Shown here: positions 39,580 to 49,913 of the stretch, piece after piece
Layout: each line of letters begins with the position of its first letter
How positions within the stretch are numbered: position 1 is the first letter of the stretch
Assembly: GCF_021390435.2 (NCBI RefSeq)
Contig: NZ_JAJVCN010000001.1
Coordinates: 682,001-746,000 of the forward strand
Reading direction: 5' to 3'
Source: Kibdelosporangium philippinense
GTDB taxonomy: Bacteria; Actinomycetota; Actinomycetes; Mycobacteriales; Pseudonocardiaceae
Length of the DNA stretch: 64,000 nt
The notes under the pieces: generated by a model
Seen by the model: only the letters and a program-made list of their open reading frames with translations
What the model was told of the DNA's origin: nothing
Databases searched by the model: none
Program-made: the position numbers and the translations under genes

Positions 39580-40616
39580 AAGTGCGGTCGTAGCCAGATG
39601 TTGATCGCAGCGATGTGGATGGTCGCTTCGTAGCGCACGGCCAGCTTGTCGTAGCGCGTGGCCACGGCCCGGTGCTGTTTGAGTTGGCTGATGCCGCACT
39701 CCACGGCATGCCGCCGCTTGTAGGCCTGTGGGTCGAATGCCGGTGGCCGCCCACCTCGCGAGCCCTTCTTGCGGCGGTGGGCGGCCTGGTCGTCCTTGAC
39801 CGGGATGACTGCGGTGATCCCACGTCGCCGCAGATAGGCCCGATTGCCCTTCGAGCTGTAGGCCTTGTCCGCCAGCACCCGGTCGGGGCGGGTGCGCGCC
39901 CGTCCCGGACCCAGACGGGGTACCCGGATCCGGCCGAGCACCGCCATGAACTGCGGGCTGTCGCCACGCTGGCCCGCGGTGACCACCAATGACAGCAGCT
40001 TGCGGCCCTGCTCACAGGCCAGGTGCACCTTGGTGGTCCACCCACCTCGTGAGCGGCCCAGCCCGTGATCGTCCGGCTCGGCGCCACCGGTCTCGGTGCT
40101 CGGCGGTTCGGCCTGCAGATCGCCTCTTGTCCGCGCACCTGCAGCATGCTGATGCGCCCGCGCGACCGTGGAATCGACGCTCACATCCCAGACGATCTCG
40201 CCCTCGGCGTCCGCGATGGCCTGCAACGCGGTCAGGATGCGCTGCCACACTCCGGCGCGCTGCCAACGCCGGAACAACCCGTACACGGTCTGCCACGAGC
40301 CATACGCCGGTGGCACATCCCGCCACGGTGCACCAACCCGGATCCGCCACCGAATCCCGTCGATGAGCTGTCGTTTCGTCCATTTCGGCGGGCGACCAGG
40401 CTTACGTCCAACGGGCAACAGCACTGCCAGCACGGCCCACTGAGCGTCAGTCAAGTCCGCTCGCCCCGTCACCGCTAGGGTGGCCACGAGGTCTCCGGTG
40501 TCATCGATTGTCTTGGTCGAGAATCGATCTACCCCGAGACCTCGCCTATTCGATCAACGACACGCCGCGACAGCGATCACCCAGCAACGCACCAGCTCCC
40601 AGCTTTGAAACACGGC
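39568..40616. mobile_element. IS5 family insertion sequence at the palindrome centre
   Basis: 1049 bp with 11-bp terminal inverted repeats GCCGTGTTTCA / TGAAACACGGC. It is flanked by CTAG on both sides (39564-39567 and 40617-40620), the YTAR-type target duplication expected in this family. The CTAG is also the symmetry centre of the flanking inverted repeat. Confidence 0.9.
39576..40487 (-). CDS. IS5 family transposase
   Basis: A 303-residue DDE transposase in a single frame. It starts with the helix-turn-helix-bearing DUF4096-type domain ([39 protein letters not shown]). The catalytic Asp is in [16 protein letters not shown], the second Asp in [16 protein letters not shown], and the Glu in [20 protein letters not shown]. 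It appears complete, so the element may still be active. The stop codon lies inside the terminal repeat. Confidence 0.93.
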   Translation of the reverse strand: MATLAVTGRADLTDAQWAVLAVLLPVGRKPGRPPKWTKRQLIDGIRWRIRVGAPWRDVPPAYGSWQTVYGLFRRWQRAGVWQRILTALQAIADAEGEIVWDVSVDSTVARAHQHAAGARTRGDLQAEPPSTETGGAEPDDHGLGRSRGGWTTKVHLACEQGRKLLSLVVTAGQRGDSPQFMAVLGRIRVPRLGPGRARTRPDRVLADKAYSSKGNRAYLRRRGITAVIPVKDDQAAHRRKKGSRGGRPPAFDPQAYKRRHAVECGISQLKQHRAVATRYDKLAVRYEATIHIAAINIWLRPHL

Positions 40617-42017
40617 CTAGCGGTGAACCAGCGCGAATGGTCCCCCACGTACGCCCGAGTTTCCTTCGGCCGCCCGGAAGACTCCGCGCGTATCAAGGAC
40701 TACAAGGTGTCGGTGAGTGACGACGGCGTGCGATGGCAGGTGGCCAGGACAGGCGCGATGCCCAGCGCCCGCGGCACCCAGTTCATCGACATCGGCCAGC
40801 AGAACACCCGGTACATCAAACTGGACGTGCTGAACACGTGGGGCGGGCCGCAGGCGCCGAGATACTTCGGCGAACTGCAGATCGACGAGATCAAGGTGGG
40901 CAACGGTTATCCGTTGTCCCAGCGCGCCAAGACACCACTTGAGGCCGAGAACGCCAGCCTCAAGGGAGTCGCGCGCAGGCAGATCTGCGTGGCGTGCTCC
41001 GGAGTGTCCCAAGTGATCGGTCTCGGCGGCGGCGCACGTAATTCCGTCACGTACAACACGGTTCAAGCCGCCGGGGACCAAAGGCTTGAGCTGCACACGA
41101 CTTCAGCCGAAGCAACCTCGCTGACCGTGACCGTCAACGGTGTGGCAACCGAGGTCGCAATACCCGCGGACCGGCCGGACGTGCCCAGCGATACCGCGGT
41201 TTCCGTCCCGTTGAAAGCTGGAGAAAACACAATCTCCTTGTCCAGCAATGCCTCGCGCGGCCCAGGAATCGACCGGATCTCGATCGCTCCCCTGCCGCCC
41301 GCGCAGTACACGCCAACGACCACGATGACGGTCGAACCCCATGGCGTGCAGTGGGTCGGGCCTGGCCAGCAGGCGATCAAGGTGACCGCGAAACTCCGGC
41401 TTGACGTCGACGACCAGCTCAACAACGTCGAACTGACGCCGACGGCGCCCGAGGGCTGGTCCGTGCAGGGTCCGCCTGCGACTGTCCAAACCCTACGGCT
41501 TGGCCAGATCCTGAGTGGCGAATGGACGCTGACTGGGCCCGCTCAGGCCGCGACGGCTCCGGTGACCGCGAAGTTCCATGTTCTCAACAGAGCCAAGCAA
41601 GTCACGACCACTGTGGACATCAAGCCACGCCCCACGGACCGAGTCTTCATGCGCGAAGCCGAGGATTCACGCAACGACTTCGGCAGCACAGGCCTGACCG
41701 GCTGCGGACCTTGCTCGGGCGGCGAGAAGGTCCGCAACATCGGCGGATCGCCCGACGCCTTCGTGCAGTTCGACGACGTCACTGTGGACACTGCCGGTCA
41801 GTACAAGCTGTACATCGACTTCACGGTCAACGGGCCGCGCTCCTACTTCGTGTCCGTGAACGGCGGGCAGCCGACAGAGGTGAAAGTCGATGGCGTCGGC
41901 AACAACACTCCGTACGTGACGACCATCCCGGTCACGCTGAACGCGGGAGCCAACAGCATCAAGTTCTTCAACGACCAGTCAGGTGCACCGGACTTGGACC
42001 GGATCTCGCTGGGCTGA
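40605..42017 (+). CDS. N-terminally truncated discoidin/CBM protein, right copy
   Basis: A 470-codon frame identical in protein sequence to the left copy, on the opposite strand. Here the first codon is TTG (the left copy has ATG) because the IS5 end differs by one base. Same partial discoidin, CBM35-like, NEW3-like, CBM35-like order. No promoter other than what the IS5 end might supply. Its downstream flank is replaced by an IS701/IS4-like element at 42079, whereas the left copy is followed by the phosphatase gene. It is the duplicated copy. Confidence 0.85.
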   Translation: MKHGLAVNQREWSPTYARVSFGRPEDSARIKDYKVSVSDDGVRWQVARTGAMPSARGTQFIDIGQQNTRYIKLDVLNTWGGPQAPRYFGELQIDEIKVGNGYPLSQRAKTPLEAENASLKGVARRQICVACSGVSQVIGLGGGARNSVTYNTVQAAGDQRLELHTTSAEATSLTVTVNGVATEVAIPADRPDVPSDTAVSVPLKAGENTISLSSNASRGPGIDRISIAPLPPAQYTPTTTMTVEPHGVQWVGPGQQAIKVTAKLRLDVDDQLNNVELTPTAPEGWSVQGPPATVQTLRLGQILSGEWTLTGPAQAATAPVTAKFHVLNRAKQVTTTVDIKPRPTDRVFMREAEDSRNDFGSTGLTGCGPCSGGEKVRNIGGSPDAFVQFDDVTVDTAGQYKLYIDFTVNGPRSYFVSVNGGQPTEVKVDGVGNNTPYVTTIPVTLNAGANSIKFFNDQSGAPDLDRISLG

Positions 42018-42079
42018 AAGCGCGGGCGTAGCCTGGGAACCCTGCCGCCATCGTGCGCGTTTCCGGCACATGGCCTAAG
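40617..42079. repeat. Right arm of 2 x 1463-bp inverted repeat
   Basis: Reverse complement of 38105-39567. Identity ends exactly at CCTAAG 42079, where the next IS element begins. Confidence 0.95.
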
Positions 42080-43658
42080 CTTGATCTTTAACCTGTTCGC
42101 CTTGGTTTGGTGCCCTTCTTGTGGTGGGGAGGGCGTTGGTATGCCTCGCCGGTGGCCAGGATGCGCCCGACGTCGTGGCGTGTGGCGGAATGCCGGTTCT
42201 TGGAGCCTGGTGGCCGTCCGGGGCCTGGATGGGAGGGTTTCGGCGCATTCGTTGGAGATGTGGTCTTCGCGCGGATGTTCCGGAACCCTCTGCGGACTCG
42301 GGCTGGTGTGAGCTTGTCCGTGGGAACGGGCTTCTCCCATGGCCGGCGCAGGTCGACGACGAGGCGACGGGCGAGGCGGAGTTGGGTGTGGGTGGCGATG
42401 ATGAGCCAGGTCCAGCGATCAGCCGCCTGCGGGTCTCGGAGTTTCGGGGTGGTCCACCCGAGGGTCTGTTTGAACAAGCGGAATGTGTGCTCGATGTCGA
42501 AGCGGCGTAGGAACATCTGCCAGCAGCGGTCGACATCGCTGTCAGTCGCATCCACTTTGGACCACCATAGCCAGACCGGTTTCGGCTCGCCGCCGCTGGG
42601 CAGGTGGTCGACCCGTAACCGGATCACGGTGCCGGTGATGATCGGCAGCGGCCCGGCATGGTCGGCCCAGGCTGCGCGGCGGGTCAGGCGTGGGTGCAGC
42701 CGGTCCCACGCTTGCGCGGTCGCCGTGCCGTAGAGGCGGGTGTCGGCGCTGGTCACGGCCTGCTCGGCGCCCCAGGTGGCCGGGGCACCGAAGACGAACT
42801 CGCCACCATGCTTGGGTGGTCTGCCGTTGGTGCCGGGCATCCGCGGTGGTGCGGGCCTGCGCAGGACGCGGTCGGAGCGCATCCGGCCGAGGATCTGCAC
42901 CGGCAGGTCACACAACAGGTGCGCGATGCGTGGGGCGTCGTAGCCGGCGTCCAGCACCACGAGGATCTCCGGATCGCCCTCTCGCCACTGGCCTGTGGTG
43001 ATGAGGCGTTCGACGACCTCGTGAATCTGGGCGGTGGTCACCGCCGCGACGTCCGCGCCGGGCTGCAGCCGGACCGCATCCAGCAGGGCCGTCCAAGAGG
43101 TGCGGCCGGTCTCCAGGGCCGCCACGATCGAGTATGGCCAGCCGGGGACCATGTGGTGCTGGTCCTTGCCGCGGCCGTAGGTATGGCAGAACGATCGCTC
43201 CGGTGAGGTGTTGGCGTCCGGACGCAGCCACGGCGTCACATCCGCCGCCAGCACGATGCGGTCGTCCGCTGCTCTGGGTAACCGTTGTGCGGCAACCAGA
43301 TTCCGTAAACGTGCAATATCGACCCGGCCGCTGTTCACCGCGTCATACAGCGCTCCGTGTCCACGCCCGTGCTCCGGCGCCAGTGACAACCCCACCAGCG
43401 ACCGGATCGGACCGTCGGTGCACAGCACCGCGTCGGCAAGCTCGAACAACGCATCTGCCCGGCGGGTCAAACACTCGTAGAACTTCTGGCGGAATCTGAC
43501 CAACTCCCCGAGCGCCGCTTCCCGATCGGGATCGTGCACACTGATCACCGCAGCCCTTGGATCGATCTTCGTACTGTCGCAAGACGAATGATCAACCAAG
43601 GGCTGCGTTCATGATCAACTGGGTGCGGGTATCACCGCATCGAGGTTAAAGATCAAGC
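42079..43658. mobile_element. IS701/IS4-like insertion sequence
   Basis: About 1.58 kb bounded by matching ends: AGCTTGATCTTTAACCT at 42078-42094 and its complement at 43643-43659. The flanks do not match (CTAA on the left, TCAA on the right), so no clean target duplication remains. The element joins two unrelated segments: the palindrome arm and a transposase fragment. Confidence 0.8.
42088..43548 (-). CDS. DDE transposase (IS701/IS4 superfamily)
   Basis: An about 486-residue transposase. The N-terminal part has FRQKFYECLTRRADALFELA; catalytic-type segments are IVLAADVTPWLRPD, ILVVLDAGYDAPRIAHLLCD and MFLRRFDIEHTFRLFKQTLG (the YREK-like Glu region). A Lys/Arg-rich tail ends PPHHKKGTKPRRTG. 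I chose GTG 43548 because AAGG lies 7 nt upstream; the frame is open to TTG 43599. It is nearly as long as its IS element and looks intact. IS family naming is approximate. Confidence 0.85.
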   Translation of the reverse strand: MISVHDPDREAALGELVRFRQKFYECLTRRADALFELADAVLCTDGPIRSLVGLSLAPEHGRGHGALYDAVNSGRVDIARLRNLVAAQRLPRAADDRIVLAADVTPWLRPDANTSPERSFCHTYGRGKDQHHMVPGWPYSIVAALETGRTSWTALLDAVRLQPGADVAAVTTAQIHEVVERLITTGQWREGDPEILVVLDAGYDAPRIAHLLCDLPVQILGRMRSDRVLRRPAPPRMPGTNGRPPKHGGEFVFGAPATWGAEQAVTSADTRLYGTATAQAWDRLHPRLTRRAAWADHAGPLPIITGTVIRLRVDHLPSGGEPKPVWLWWSKVDATDSDVDRCWQMFLRRFDIEHTFRLFKQTLGWTTPKLRDPQAADRWTWLIIATHTQLRLARRLVVDLRRPWEKPVPTDKLTPARVRRGFRNIRAKTTSPTNAPKPSHPGPGRPPGSKNRHSATRHDVGRILATGEAYQRPPHHKKGTKPRRTG

Positions 43659-43816
43659 TCAACACCGTCCACAAAAGCGTCCGTGCACGGGTCGAACACG
43701 CCCTGGCACACATGAAGTCCTGGAACATCCTGCGCAACTGCCGCCGTAAACGCGACGGCGTCTGGCACGCCACCCTCGGCGTCGCCCAGATGCGCAACCT
43801 GGCCATGACCGCCTGA
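43658..43816 (+). pseudogene. C-terminal fragment of an IS5-type transposase
   Basis: About 50 codons (VHKSVRARVEHALAHMKSWN, CRRKRDGVWHATLGVAQMRN, ending LAMTA). They match the R-x-R-V-E-H-x3-H-x-K end of IS5/ISL2-type transposases. The upstream part is missing and the fragment abuts the IS701/IS4-like element. Confidence 0.7.
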
Positions 43817-43893
43817 CCGGTCGCCCATCCACACATACCGCCGCCACTCCCCATACCCACCAACACTCTTGACCATTACGGGACAACCTTTAG

Positions 43894-44112
43894 GGTCTCG
43901 GGCAGATCACGGTCGTTGTCGGCGAAGGTGTGACCAATCGACTCGGTCACACCGCTGTGGCCGTGCCGGTTGTCGACAGTCCGCCGATCTCGGTTTTGCT
44001 GGCGTGGCCGCGTGGCATTCCGTTCGAGGCTCGCAACGCCTTTGTCAAAACGGCTCAGAAGCTAGTGACTGCACCACGTAATGGTCTCGGTCACGCCGCC
44101 GTCAACGGTTAG
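43894..44112 (+). pseudogene. LysR regulator C-terminal remnant
   Basis: An open stretch GLGQITVVVGEGVTNRLGHT, AVAVPVVDSPPISVLLAWPR, then FEARNAFVKTAQKLV. It resembles the end of a LysR effector domain, where PxPxSVxLAWPRG is common. No helix-turn-helix part is present. It overlaps the 3' end of the SDR gene on the opposite strand, so it was probably a convergent or divergent neighbour before the rearrangements. Confidence 0.45.
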
Positions 44113-44826
44113 TTCGGTGCCGGTGATGTAGCTGCTCTCCGAGGACGCCAGGAAAAGCGCGGCCGAGGCTTGTTCTTCTGGCTGGGCCATTCGCCGGAGA
44201 CTGGCATTGGACGTTTGCTTGGCCTTCCACTCTTGAACAGCGTCCTCGCTGTCGATGCCGTTCTGCTTGAGCACCGCGTCCATCGCGGGTGTGTCGGTGC
44301 TGCCGGGCGCGAGGGCGTTCACCCTGATGTGCCGGTCCTTGAGCTCGTTCGCCCAGGTCCTGGCAAAGCTCCGGACGGCGGCCTTCGACGCGGCGTAGGT
44401 CCCGAGTCCTTCCTGGCCGCCGCGGCCGGCCATCGAGGTCACCAGGACGATCGAGGCGTGGTCGGCGAGCTTCGGCAGGGCTTTCCTGACCGTGTACACC
44501 GTGCCTTTCACGTTGATGTCGAAGATCCGCTGGTAATGTTCGTCGGTGACGTCTTCGAGCCGGACGAATTCCCCGAAACCGACGTTCGCGACCACGACGT
44601 CGATATTCCCGTCGACGGCTGCGTACAGCCGGTCCATGTCCTCGGAACTCGTCGCGTCGGCCTGGACACCGATCGCGCCGTGACCGACCTTCGCGACAGC
44701 CGAATCCAATTCCTGCTTACGCCGGCCGGTCATATACACGCGGGCACCTTCGTCAGCGAATCGCTGTGCGATCGCCAATCCGATTCCATCGCTTGCGCCG
44801 GTGACTATCGCGTCTTTGTTGTCTAA
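44062..44826 (-). pseudogene. SDR family oxidoreductase, start codon removed
   Basis: About 250 codons of a classical SDR: LDNKDAIVTGASDGIGLAIA (cofactor motif TGxxxGIG), VVVANVGFGEF, Ser in VLVTSMAGRGG, YAASK (Tyr/Lys) and ITGTELTVDGGVT. The fold is complete except for the first few residues. Reading upstream from LDNKD gives no start codon, because foreign sequence of an IS5-type element begins at about 44827. An internal TTG at 44778 would lose the NAD-binding Gly motif. Probably inactive. Confidence 0.75.
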
Positions 44827-44880
44827 CGACCTCGTGCATGGTTGCCGTTGAGGCGTGACTAGCTGTGTCAGGGGCAGGCG

Positions 44881-45339
44881 TTACATGGTTGTTCCGGCTG
44901 GCAGTGCGGCGACGGGTTGCCGGGTTGGTTGGGTGTGTTGGTGGTCGGAGAGCAGTCCGGCGACGGCGCGGATGGTGTCGTCGAGGGTGTCGCGGCGGCC
45001 GAGGTGTCGGGTCAGGCTGCGCCAGTTCTTCATGTGGGCGATGGTGTGCTCGACACGGACTCGTCGGCGAGCATGTGATTTCCGTTGTGCGTCACGGAGT
45101 TCTGCGATGCCCGGCATCCGTTCAAGTCGCTTCTTCTGATGTTTCAGGGTCGGTGTGACGACTTGCCCGAAGGTCTGAGCGCCAAGTCCTTGGTAGCCGG
45201 CGTCGGTGAGGATTTCGACGCGGAGCGTGTGCTCGAGCCAGTCGGCCACGCCTGCTTGGCGGGCTTGGGTGATGTCGGCGGTGCTGCCCCGGCAGGACGC
45301 TCCACTGAACAGCACACGCCCGCGAGCATCGCTGATCAC
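44881..45339 (-). CDS. IS5-type transposase, C-terminal frame
   Basis: A 152-codon frame with ILTDAGYQGLGAQTFGQVVT (second catalytic Asp) and RRRVRVEHTIAHMKNWRSLT (catalytic Glu region). It overlaps the upstream frame by 4 nt and needs a -1 shift (TTGTGATC) for a fused product, as in ISL2-type elements, or is made separately from GTG 45339. Confidence 0.8.
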   Translation of the reverse strand: MISDARGRVLFSGASCRGSTADITQARQAGVADWLEHTLRVEILTDAGYQGLGAQTFGQVVTPTLKHQKKRLERMPGIAELRDAQRKSHARRRVRVEHTIAHMKNWRSLTRHLGRRDTLDDTIRAVAGLLSDHQHTQPTRQPVAALPAGTTM

Positions 45340-45800
45340 AAGGCTTTCATCGCGTTCTGCCGAGACTTGCCGGAGATGAACTGATGCCGCCCGGCCCGCT
45401 TCACGGTCGGGCGGCGCACCCGGATTTCCGTGGCGTCCATCAATCCGGTCAGTCTGGTGTGATCAAGATAGGTGACCACATCGGCGATCGTCTTGAGCCT
45501 CACCCCAGACTCGATGCAGCAGCCACGATCTGCCAGGAGCGGTCGGATCTCGTTGATAGCACGGGTGATCGTGGACCGATCCACGCGAAACCAAGCCGCC
45601 AGAACATCATGTGTGGTTGCGTGCCGCAAATGCACCAGCGTGGCCAGTAACCGGTCGACGAACACCAGCTTGTGCTTCGCGCCCGCACCCACGGCCCGCT
45701 GGCGCGTGCGTTGCTCCCGGCGGGCGTCCTGCCGTGCCTGCCACACCGGCCCGACCTCGGCCACCAAGTCCGCGATCACCCGAGCGGACAACCCTGTCAC
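45336..45800 (-). CDS. IS5-type transposase, N-terminal frame
   Basis: A 154-codon frame: KHKLVFVDRLLATLVHLRHA, HDVLAAWFRVDRSTITRAIN (helix-turn-helix) and GLMDATEIRVRRPTVKR (first catalytic Asp), ending KSRQNAMKAL. The first residues are probably lost because the IS3 element starts 10 nt upstream of GTG 45800. It pairs with 44881-45339. Confidence 0.75.
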   Translation of the reverse strand: MTGLSARVIADLVAEVGPVWQARQDARREQRTRQRAVGAGAKHKLVFVDRLLATLVHLRHATTHDVLAAWFRVDRSTITRAINEIRPLLADRGCCIESGVRLKTIADVVTYLDHTRLTGLMDATEIRVRRPTVKRAGRHQFISGKSRQNAMKAL

Positions 45801-45834
45801 CCGACGACTTGAACCGCACCGGGATCGATAGAGG

Positions 45835-47051
<1,217 letters not shown>

Positions 47052-47102
47052 GATCTAATTCTCCCATAGGATCAGAGTCTCCATCGATCCCGGGGTGGTT
47101 CA

Positions 47103-47424
47103 GTTTCGACACGTCCGCAACGATTCACTCGCGTTCGTCTTCCTGGTCCCCACCTGACACCTCACGGGTGCCTTTCCCTCATCGCTCACCACGACGGTCT
47201 TCAGCCAACGCAGCATGAGGTGGTTTGAAGCCTCCCTCCGCAGGGCGACTCCGAAGGGCCAAACCTTCATCATCCGTGCAGCACCGCTTCAAGGACTCGA
47301 CCTACACCGACTCCCTTCCACGTTCAGGACACACCAAACGACAGATGTTCGGACGAGCCAGCTTTCCCTTGCTACGCAAGCGAATACTGCGCACAACCTA
47401 GCCGCTACTCGCTCCGTCGCGCAC
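47103..47424 (-). mobile_element. Probable 5' fragment of a group II intron
   Basis: Read on the minus strand, the segment begins GTGCGCGACGGAGCGAGTAG at 47424, matching the GUGYG 5' end of group II introns. It continues for about 320 nt of structured, non-coding sequence ending GGACGTGTCGAAAC before being cut by the IS3 element. No reverse transcriptase or domain V is present. The identification rests on the 5' consensus and general resemblance only. Confidence 0.4.
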
Positions 47425-48273
47425 TAGTTGATCACGCAATCTACGACAGAACCTGGGCGGCACCCACGCCAACGCCAGCTGGCCGGGCGTGACAGCTTGC
47501 TGTTCGGCGATCACGCGGACACGGTCGGCAAGTGCGAGGTTGTGCGCGAAGTTCTCGCCGTTGAATCGGGGTGCGGTGCGACGGAAGTCATTGTCCGGCA
47601 GGTCCTCAAGCGACCGCAGCCGGCCAGTCAGGAAACCGCGCCCCAGCGGCGCGTAGGCGACGAACCCGATGCCCAGCGCCCGCACGGTGTCGAGCACGCC
47701 GTTGACCTCGACAGTGCGCGTGAACAACGAATACTCGGTCTGCACGGCGGAAAGCGGAGCTGCGGCATTGGATGCGCGAATGGTCTCGGCGCACGCCTCA
47801 CTGATGCCGAGATACCGAACCTTTCCTTCAGCGACCAGTTCACCCAGCGTGCCGAACGTCTCGGCCACCGGCACAAGCGGGTCGACGCGGTGCTGGTAGT
47901 ACAGGTCGATGCGGTCCGTACCGAGACGACGCAGCGACCCTTCCACCGCGGCTCGCACGTACTCAGGCCGGCCGTTCGGCCCGCCGACGATCTTGCCTGT
48001 CTCGTCGAGTGTCATCCCGCCGAACTTGGTGGCGAGCACGACCTGGTCCCGATACGGCGCTATCGCGCGGCCGAGCAGTTCCTCACCGGTGAACGGACCG
48101 TACATGTCCGCGGTGTCGAACAACGTGATCCCGAGTTCGACCGCCCGGTGAATGGTCGCGATCGACTCCGCATCGTCCGGAGTGCCGTACATCGCGGTCA
48201 TCCCCATCGTGCCGAGTCCTTCGACCGATGTCGTCAGGCCGTGGATGCCGACGCGGTGTGTTTTGATGTTCAT
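47398..48273 (-). pseudogene. Aldo/keto reductase, C-terminus replaced
   Basis: About 273 codons of a normal AKR: TLFDTADMYGPFTGEELLG (catalytic Asp and Tyr), QVVLATKFGG (Lys), DLYYQHRVDP (His), VRYLGISEA, SAVQTEYSLF and YAPLGRGFL. After LALAWV, at about 47455, the sequence changes to an unrelated tail (PPRFCRRLRDQLVRDGASSG). The NADPH-binding PGT(K/R)R segment and the last helices are missing, about 50-60 residues. The break coincides with the probable group II intron and IS region. Confidence 0.8.
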
Positions 48274-48437
48274 ACGACCAAGCCTGGATCGGGCGGCGAC
48301 TTCGTAGAACGTCCACTTCAGACCCGTCTGCCGAGGACGACGCTAATCGCGTGACCTTGACGATCGCGCCCGGATCATGGATCACTAGTCTCCTTGCACG
48401 GTTTCCGGCGTCTGGTCGAATTCGAGGGGAGTCGCCG

Positions 48438-49913
48438 ATGCGGCAGGTGCTCAGGGGCGTGGTGGTGTTCCTGTTGCTGGTGATCGCCATGCCAACAGGG
48501 GCAGCGTCGGCCCAAAACAACGAGGCACAGCCCGTGGTGCGGGTCGGTACCGAGGGGACGTATCCGCCGTTCTCGTTCCACGATCCGCGGACGCAGGAGC
48601 TCACCGGGTACGACATCGAGGTGATCAAGGCGATCGCCGCCAAGGCCGGGTGGCGGATCGAGTTCGTCGAGACGCAGTGGGACGCGATCTTCCCCGCGCT
48701 GGATTCCGGCCGGATCGACCTGATCGCCAACCAGGTCACCGTCAACGACGAGCGCAAAGCCAAATACGGCATATCGACGACCTACACCTACTCCCACGGC
48801 GTGATCGTCCGGCGCACGGGCGACGAGAGCATCAAGACGCTCGCCGACATCAAGGGCAAGACAACGGCACAGTCGACCACGAGTACCTGGGCGAAGGTCG
48901 CGCGCGACGCCGGTGCGAACGTCGAGGCGGTCGAGGGATTCGCGCAGGCCGCCGCGTTGCTCTCGCAAGGCAGGGTCGACGCGATCGTCAACGACAACAT
49001 CGCCGTGCTCGACTACCTGGCGACGACCGGCTCCAAGGATGTCGAGATCGCCGGAAACGCCGGGAACGAGACCAGCGACCAGGCGCTTGCCTTCCGTAAG
49101 ACCGACGAGTCGCTGCTCGCCCAGGCAAACCAGGCGATCGCCGACCTCAAGGCCGACGGGACGCTGCGCGGCATCTCGGAGAAGTACTTCAAGGCGGACG
49201 TCTCAGTGCCCGACGGCGGAAGCGCGGATCTCTCCGGCGGACGCGGCCAACGCAGCATCTGGGAGGTGGTTGGCAACACGGCGTGGCCGATGTTCATCGG
49301 CTTGGTCAAGGTGACGATCCCGCTGACGGCGCTGAGTTTCGCGATCGGGCTCGTGCTCGCGTTGTTCGTCGCCCTCGCCCGGATTTCCAGTTACAAGGTT
49401 CTCGCTGGCCTGGCTCGCGCGTTCATCTCGATCATCCGTGGCACTCCGCTGCTGTTGCAGCTGTTCATCGTGTTCTACGGGCTGCCGCAAATCGGGCTGA
49501 AGTTCCCGCCGTTCACCGCGGCCGTGATCGCGTTCAGCCTCAATGTGGCTGGTTACGCGGCTGAGGTCGTCCGGTCGGCGATCCTGGCGGTGCCGAGAGG
49601 CCAGTTCGAGGCGGCGGCCACGATCGGCCTCGACTACGCACGCACGCTGCGCCGGATCATTTTGCCGCAGGCAGCGAGAACCGCGGTGCCGCCGTTGTCC
49701 AACACGCTTCTGTCGCTGCTGAAGGACACGTCACTGGGATCAGTGGTGCTGTTGACCGAGCTCTTCCGTGAATCGCAGCTGGCGGCGGCCGAAAGCAACG
49801 AGTTCCTTGCCCTGTACGCCTTCGCGGGGCTGTATTACTGGGTGATCTGCGTCGGGCTCTCCGCCGCGCAGAAACGACTGGAGACCAGACTGAGCAGGTA
49901 CGTGATCGCATGA
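48438..49913 (+). CDS. Amino-acid ABC transporter: binding protein-permease fusion
   Basis: A 491-residue fusion. The N-terminal signal sequence (MRQVLRGVVVFLLLVIAMPTGAASA) precedes a family 3 solute-binding domain of about 230 residues (VRVGTEGTYPPFSFHDPRTQ, LTGYDIEVIKAIAAKAGW). A HisM-type permease domain follows (IWEVVGNTAWPMFIGLVKVT to the end). It contains the EAA loop GQFEAAATIGLDYARTLRRI and RGTPLLLQLFIVFYG. ATG 48438 has GAGGGGA 7 nt upstream. It overlaps the ATPase gene by 4 nt; together they make a polar amino-acid importer. The binding domain is tethered to the membrane through the permease. Confidence 0.92.
   Translation: MRQVLRGVVVFLLLVIAMPTGAASAQNNEAQPVVRVGTEGTYPPFSFHDPRTQELTGYDIEVIKAIAAKAGWRIEFVETQWDAIFPALDSGRIDLIANQVTVNDERKAKYGISTTYTYSHGVIVRRTGDESIKTLADIKGKTTAQSTTSTWAKVARDAGANVEAVEGFAQAAALLSQGRVDAIVNDNIAVLDYLATTGSKDVEIAGNAGNETSDQALAFRKTDESLLAQANQAIADLKADGTLRGISEKYFKADVSVPDGGSADLSGGRGQRSIWEVVGNTAWPMFIGLVKVTIPLTALSFAIGLVLALFVALARISSYKVLAGLARAFISIIRGTPLLLQLFIVFYGLPQIGLKFPPFTAAVIAFSLNVAGYAAEVVRSAILAVPRGQFEAAATIGLDYARTLRRIILPQAARTAVPPLSNTLLSLLKDTSLGSVVLLTELFRESQLAAAESNEFLALYAFAGLYYWVICVGLSAAQKRLETRLSRYVIA

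Larger units (their letters stand above)
44827..45809. mobile_element. IS5-type element, cut by IS3
   Basis: It contains two overlapping transposase frames (45336-45800 and 44881-45339). The left boundary is set where SDR coding ends; the right end is interrupted by the IS3 terminal repeat at 45810, so its own inverted repeats could not be paired. Confidence 0.6.

Noticed and set aside
39579..39701. Upstream extension of the left discoidin gene into the IS5 element
   Set aside because: The added residues are the transposase gene read in another frame; the native coding sequence begins only after CTAG.
47215..47427. Small protein MRWFEASLRRATPKGQ...
   Set aside because: The region looks like structured non-coding sequence on the other strand; no ribosome-binding site or known family.
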